From: Pezizomycotina sp. ARF18
Lineage: Eukaryota; Ascomycota
Length of the DNA: 64,000 nucleotides
Assembly (NCBI GenBank): GCA_002224055.1
Contig: AZLU01000005.1
Span: 512,781 to 576,780 of the forward strand
Reading direction: 5' to 3'
Below the pieces are notes generated by a model. The model saw only the letters and a program-made list of their open reading frames with translations. It searched no databases and was not told the origin of the DNA. Positions 59,901-64,000 of the stretch are shown one piece after another (the stretch's first letter is position 1; each line of letters starts with the position of its first letter). The translations under genes and the position numbers were made by a program.

Positions 59901-61500
59901 TCAGTGCTCACGAGATGCACAAAATGTAAAACAATTCAGGAAACATACTTCTAGATTATTCATTTCTTGTCCCTCCCTGTATCAAGCGAACTATTGGCCG
60001 CACAAATATTACCATATATGAACTCGTCAAACAAACCTCGATAACGAATTACCTTTTAGTTTTAATACGCACATCGGTCCAGCTTTTCAAAATCGTATTT
60101 AAATAAAGATAGCAATGTATCCCCCCGGATCCGCGAACGCGGGCATCAATACCTCTTTCAAATTGTACTCTCGTAATCGATATGATATGTTCAATCAATG
60201 TTTACTAGTATACGACGTGCACGAACGCATCTAGGACTATCCTATATACGTTCGAATTAGAACTCATCTACCCTGAAAAAACGAAAGGCGGATTTAATAC
60301 CTCAACAAGAAAAGCGCTATGGTAGTTGCACAACCGCCATGTAGCAACCGGATGCGATCCTTCGCGTGGCGTTCCTTCGCGAATGTTTCAAAAAAGCCAA
60401 AGCATGCACGCTTTAGCAACAGGTACTCAAGTTCGCGAGTTATACAAAAAAACGGGATTCACACAGAAGACCAGCCTATAGCGTACCTAAGTATGTTATG
60501 TCAAGTTGTTTTCACAATGTATATTTCTATATATCATTGTTCACCTATATACATAAAACCCATCAGAAACAAAAATTTCTCCAACGGGGGGAAACGGAAA
60601 CAAGCTATCGTACAACGACGGAACCTGGAGAAAAAAAACACATCAAAAACAAAGTTTCCAAAAAAGCTCCGTTTCCCTAAAGGATTTCCTCTTTGTAAGA
60701 GGTGCAACAAAAAGGACCACTTCAGCTAGAAGGTATCTGCAACAAAAAAGGGGGATACGGCACTCTGCATGGTATTGCAGCGGGAGCGAAACGGAGGAAA
60801 AAGGGTGTTAGTGAAAGGTAATATACGTAGAAAGATGGTATCGCAGGGTATAAAGGGTCGGTTTGTAGGATGGGTATAAGGAAGATATGCCACAGAGTGT
60901 ACAAAGGAGAACAGAGGTATCAGAGGATGCCATCGAAAAAATAATATAAAAACGACGAAACGAACCCCACCGTAAATAACGCCTTGATAGGAAGGGGAGA
61001 CAGAGGAGATACATGGATGTATAAAGCTGAATATGATAAAAGGAAACAAAACGATAAACTATATACCCTCGGGAACTCCGACCAACTCTTTTTTCCAAGG
61101 CCCCAGAAATTAAGGAAAGAGATTCAAGGAAAATAACGTAAAAATAATTAAAATAGAAAGAAGCTATTTACAAGAATTGAATTTAAAAGCAAAAAAAAAT
61201 TAACTTTTTTTTGTATTTGAAAGCTGCTCGAATGCGCGTATTCGGCAGTATCCTGTTCGTGAATCATGGTATACTTCATGTATCCCATCTATGATATTTG
61301 TAGATAACGAATCATTGCTCCTCAACGAACAATAGAGTTGTCGGGGAAAGAAGACCCGAGTATAAAATGAGACAAAAGAATAAGCGGTCCAAGAATAGGG
61401 AAAAATGGAAAAACGCGGGTTTATCCTCAAGGGTCTCCTTCACTGTACGCGAGGGATTAATCAATGCAACTCATTCAACGAGTCTGTGGTGTGTGCCGAT
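53995..61500. other. Gene-free AT-rich region
   Basis: Contains A17 near 55416-55433, an AAAT repeat at about 55870-55896, a 14-base tandem duplication near 56431-56460, A17 near 59426, and many TpA-rich stretches. Frames at 55552-55827 (-), 57241-57511 (+), 58603-58848 (-) and 60319-60729 (+, ending with a zinc-knuckle-like CKRCNKKDH) are short and lack defensible starts. The right end should include the 3' untranslated region of the transporter gene. Confidence 0.4.
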
Positions 61501-64000
61501 TCAAGGCGTTCTAGTAAGGGAAATAAGGTAAGGATTATTGGCATTAGGCGAAATATTGTCGATATGCCGCGAGTCCCTCTTTCGAAGGGAGGAAGAGTTG
61601 CTGGTGATAGTCGATATTCTATTTCGAATCTTCGCCGCTGTTCCGCCTTGATAGAGACCATCGATTTGTTCGAGTGATACTCCCTTGGTTCGCGGATGCA
61701 CTATATACCACCAGAAATTTAAACGTTAGCCAATCGACGTGAGAAAATATGAGCAGAAGTTTCATCGAATGCCGATGACGAAGTGCAGTCAAAGCCAAGA
61801 GCCAATGATAACAGCGTTGTAGGATACAAGACGTTGCATCATAAAACTTATTTGAATGCAAAAAAGTAGCAATTCTGAGCTTTTGATGAGTATTGAATAC
61901 CACAGCGGCGCATTGAAGCCCAATGGCACGCGAGGTCGTGGAGGCCGCTTCGAAGACCCGCTTTCCCCAAATGACGCTGAAAGCGATGAAAGCAGGTAGC
62001 AAAAGACGGGCAAACCCCAGATTTTGGTGTAAATTTAGAAACGGCCGCACAGCCTCACGAGCGTTGGCTAGCAATAGTATCTATTATCGTCTACTTGCTG
62101 CCTGTTCGCGCATGAAGAGCTGTGCCCGTAGGGCGGATAATGATCGACAATCGATGGCGGAAATGGACAAACAGGAAGTAAAATCGAGTGAATAGAATAA
62201 ACTGTGAATTTCTTTTTACCTTATGCACGAAATACACGCTGAGGAAACAGAAGCAGGACCAGAGGAAGAATATTTTAATTCCTAAGCCAGCGCTGCCAGG
62301 ATTGTTGTCAACGAGGTACGGCGTCGAATAGCCCTACGGTTATGCCAAGAAGATATTAGCCTCAAAACCACAAGAGTCGATATAGCTAAAAATAAGACAA
62401 GCGAAGAAGAAAAAGCAGCCGTTATTCCGCAATACAAACGTTTTTTGTTGAGACGAATGATAAAAAGAAATGCTTTGTTACTCTTTCCACGTTTCTTTGT
62501 ATTATTTTTATATATTTATTTTTTTGTTATGGGCTGCAAATAGCTTGGAACGAAATAAAGACTTGCTCGGCAAATATACCGAAGCGTGTTGCTCGGGATT
62601 TCGAACAAAAGCATAGAAAGAAATTATAAGATGTGGAGAAAGATAAATGCAAGGTCGAATAAAGAAGAATTAAAAATAGAAGGGGACAAGTCCTTCTTAC
62701 CAAAGCCCAATTAACGATCCAATTCGTGCTAGCTAAAGAATTTCCCCTCGATCGTTAGCAGTTGTTCGTTGGAATTGAGAACGGGGTGATCATTACATCA
62801 TCGGCGATGCAAAGCTATGGATGAAAAAAAAAAAAAAAAAAAAAAGGTTAAACTCTTACTGGAGACTCATGCTCTTCGCTCGAACGCGGAGAGGATATTT
62901 CGCCCGTAACAATCCAGCCTCCCAGACCCCAAGTGCATGCAAAATAGCGATGTAAATGCAAGTGATTCCGATCAACACTTTGTTCGAAACCGTAGAATTG
63001 TGGTAATCCGACAATGGCGATATCAGCTGGGTTATACCATACCCATAGCCCCACGAAGAGCAAGGGAGCCCGGCCAGCTTTTCGACGAGGTACATCCGGG
63101 AGCGTCGCGACAAGTTGACGACGTTGCAGATGAGTGAGATGATAAAAGGTTTCGATACCGGAGTTCTGAGAAGGTCGTTCCATAGTAAAAGATAAAGTTG
63201 ATGCTACGTATAGTTAATAACAGTCAGCTCAGCCCTATCAGGCACTACGGGAAAAAAATTAATGGAAGGCAATCATTGCTAAATCCGGCGAAATTTTATT
63301 CTACCCAGTGAGTTGCTGAAGAGCTTGAAGACCACAGCCAGTCATAAGACGTTTCCCCATGTTCCCGCCGCTTCCCTGAAGCAGTACGCAACTTCAGCTC
63401 CGCCCACGAAGCGACCTGAGTTTGCAAAGCGCTTTGATGCATCTTGGGCGACCTGTTTTAATAAGTAACGGGTGTTTCAGCAAGAAAATCATGCGATTCC
63501 AAGTGTGAGTGAGAGCAGGACTGCAAAGCGATGGGGATCCGTACGCTCCGGAAGTCTCATTTTCTCGGTTGATTGGAGACAACCGTGGTAAGAAGCAGTC
63601 CCATAGTGATAGACAGTTGATAACACCCAATGATCGTTCCCCGAATCCATTTTGGTGCAGACTCAGCCTTCAGTACATAGTTAGTCCCTCTTCGATAGGC
63701 CAAAATTCGGAGAAAAATTGATAGTGATTCAAGGGCAGCTGAAGGAATTTTCTCTGCTTACCTGGTATAACGGAACTGTTGATCCATAAAGAAACCATAT
63801 AAGCATATAAACTTCGATTAAACACGAAACAATAAAGATAAATTTTACCTAGACGGGAGACCTGGCGATTCCAAACCAGTGACCAGTCTTCCAATAACAA
63901 AAGGCGGAATAGCTGCAGATACAGTTTGCTAACAACACGCACTTTGATCGAAGTTAGCATCTTTTGATATCCTAAGTATCCGGAAGAAATATATATCGTG
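61501..64000 (-). CDS. MFS sugar transporter, spliced, 5' end outside the window (frameshifted in this sequence)
   Basis: A major-facilitator sugar/H+ symporter of the plasma membrane, read from right to left. IPPFVIGRLVTGLE matches the TM4 region, VPLYQ and then AESAPKWIRGTIIGCYQLS are the classical PxYxSE/RG loop, and SITMGLLLTTVVSN is TM5. GCGLQALQQLTG-INFIFYYGTTF is the TM7 sugar-transporter signature. NLSATLPGMYLVEKLA-like and GRAPLLFVG frames are followed by ITCIYIAI, CTWGLGGWIVTGEISS and LRVRAKSMSL (TM10-11 region). STNWIVNWAL, TPYLVDNNPGSAGLGIKIFF, and finally TKGVSLEQIDGLYQGG, the C-terminal ETKG...LEEID motif, with a TGA at 61501-61503. At least five introns are seen. Several one-base frame changes occur. 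The loop between TM6 and TM7 looks about 30 residues shorter than usual. The N-terminal part lies beyond position 64000. Confidence 0.85.
61701..62219 (-). other. Unusually long (519 nt) last intron of the MFS transporter gene
   Basis: The donor GTAAAAAG follows FLSVYFVHK at 62220, and the acceptor ATATAG precedes the exon with TKGVSLEQID at 61700. All other introns in the window are 50-130 nt. The interval has higher G+C than typical introns and open frames on both strands, so it may contain an inserted sequence. Confidence 0.5.
62733..62860 (-). other. Intron containing a 23-base homopolymer in the MFS transporter gene
   Basis: GTAAGAG donor and GCTAACGATCG branch site with a TTTAG acceptor. 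The + strand A run at 62824-62846 is a T run in the transcript, placed just after the donor. It separates SMSL from the 32-nt exon for STNWIVNWAL at 62701-62732. Confidence 0.65.
63204..63304 (-). other. Intron in the MFS transporter gene (TM7 region)
   Basis: GTAGAAT donor, TTAACTATACGTAG branch/acceptor, 101 nt. Removal joins QALQQLTG to INFIFYYGT in phase, the invariant family sequence. Confidence 0.75.

Noticed and set aside
60640-60729. Zinc-knuckle-like CKRCNKKDH suggesting retroviral-type gag
   Set aside because: The final Cys is missing, the frame ends two codons later, and no pol sequence is nearby.
1-64000. CRISPR array, bacterial operons, rRNA genes or telomere repeats
   Set aside because: No regularly spaced repeats, no ribosome-binding-site-linked gene strings, no rRNA signatures and no telomere-type repeats were seen; intron signals show a eukaryotic nuclear sequence.

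Overview
The window looks like gene-poor, repeat-rich nuclear DNA of a filamentous ascomycete (Pezizomycotina). The evidence is short introns of about 50-130 nt with GTAAGT/GTACGT donors, CTAAC-type branch sites and TAG/AAG acceptors, two tRNA genes with introns at the canonical position, a Ty3/gypsy integrase relic, C-to-T decay in CpA context that resembles RIP, and proteins whose closest remembered relatives are fungal. No closer placement can be supported from the sequence alone.

Layout. 1-5.9 kb (mostly + strand): an edge ORF, a gypsy integrase relic (about 0.8-1.5 kb), a mutated fragment of a deaminase-type gene (about 1.56 kb), and a fuller fungal OTT_1508-like deaminase gene (3.05-4.89 kb). 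Two small unidentified minus-strand ORFs follow. 6.55-8.05 kb (-): a secreted, cysteine-rich modular protein. 9.6-11.6 kb (-): an APC-superfamily choline/amino-acid (Hnm1-type) permease. 13.57 kb (+): tRNA-Gln(CTG) with an intron. 15.8 kb (-): a tRNA-Leu(AAG)-like gene with a degenerate 5' part. 17.4-20.0 kb (-): a secreted copper amine oxidase with all recognisable catalytic motifs. 20-39 kb: AT-rich DNA with many poly(A)/poly(T) tracts and no gene I can identify. 39.4-41.0 kb (-): two unidentified genes. 43.05-43.19 kb (+): a structured, poly(T)-terminated element that may be a Pol III RNA gene. 43-61 kb: again gene-poor, with a few weak ORFs. 61.5-64.0 kb (-): an MFS sugar transporter with at least five introns, running off the right edge.

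Working together. The choline/amino-acid permease, extracellular amine oxidase and sugar transporter are all consistent with nutrient acquisition, but they lie 6-40 kb apart with no sign of a cluster. The deaminase next to a gypsy relic and its own mutated fragment suggests a repeat-associated compartment.

Main caution. Every conserved protein gene, and also the tRNA-Gln T-stem, is broken by apparent one-base indels, often a missing base in a short G, C or T run, about once per 200-350 bp. I found no internal stop codons in the restored reading order. This pattern fits consensus errors of a long-read assembly better than pseudogenes, so coordinates below span whole loci rather than single open frames.
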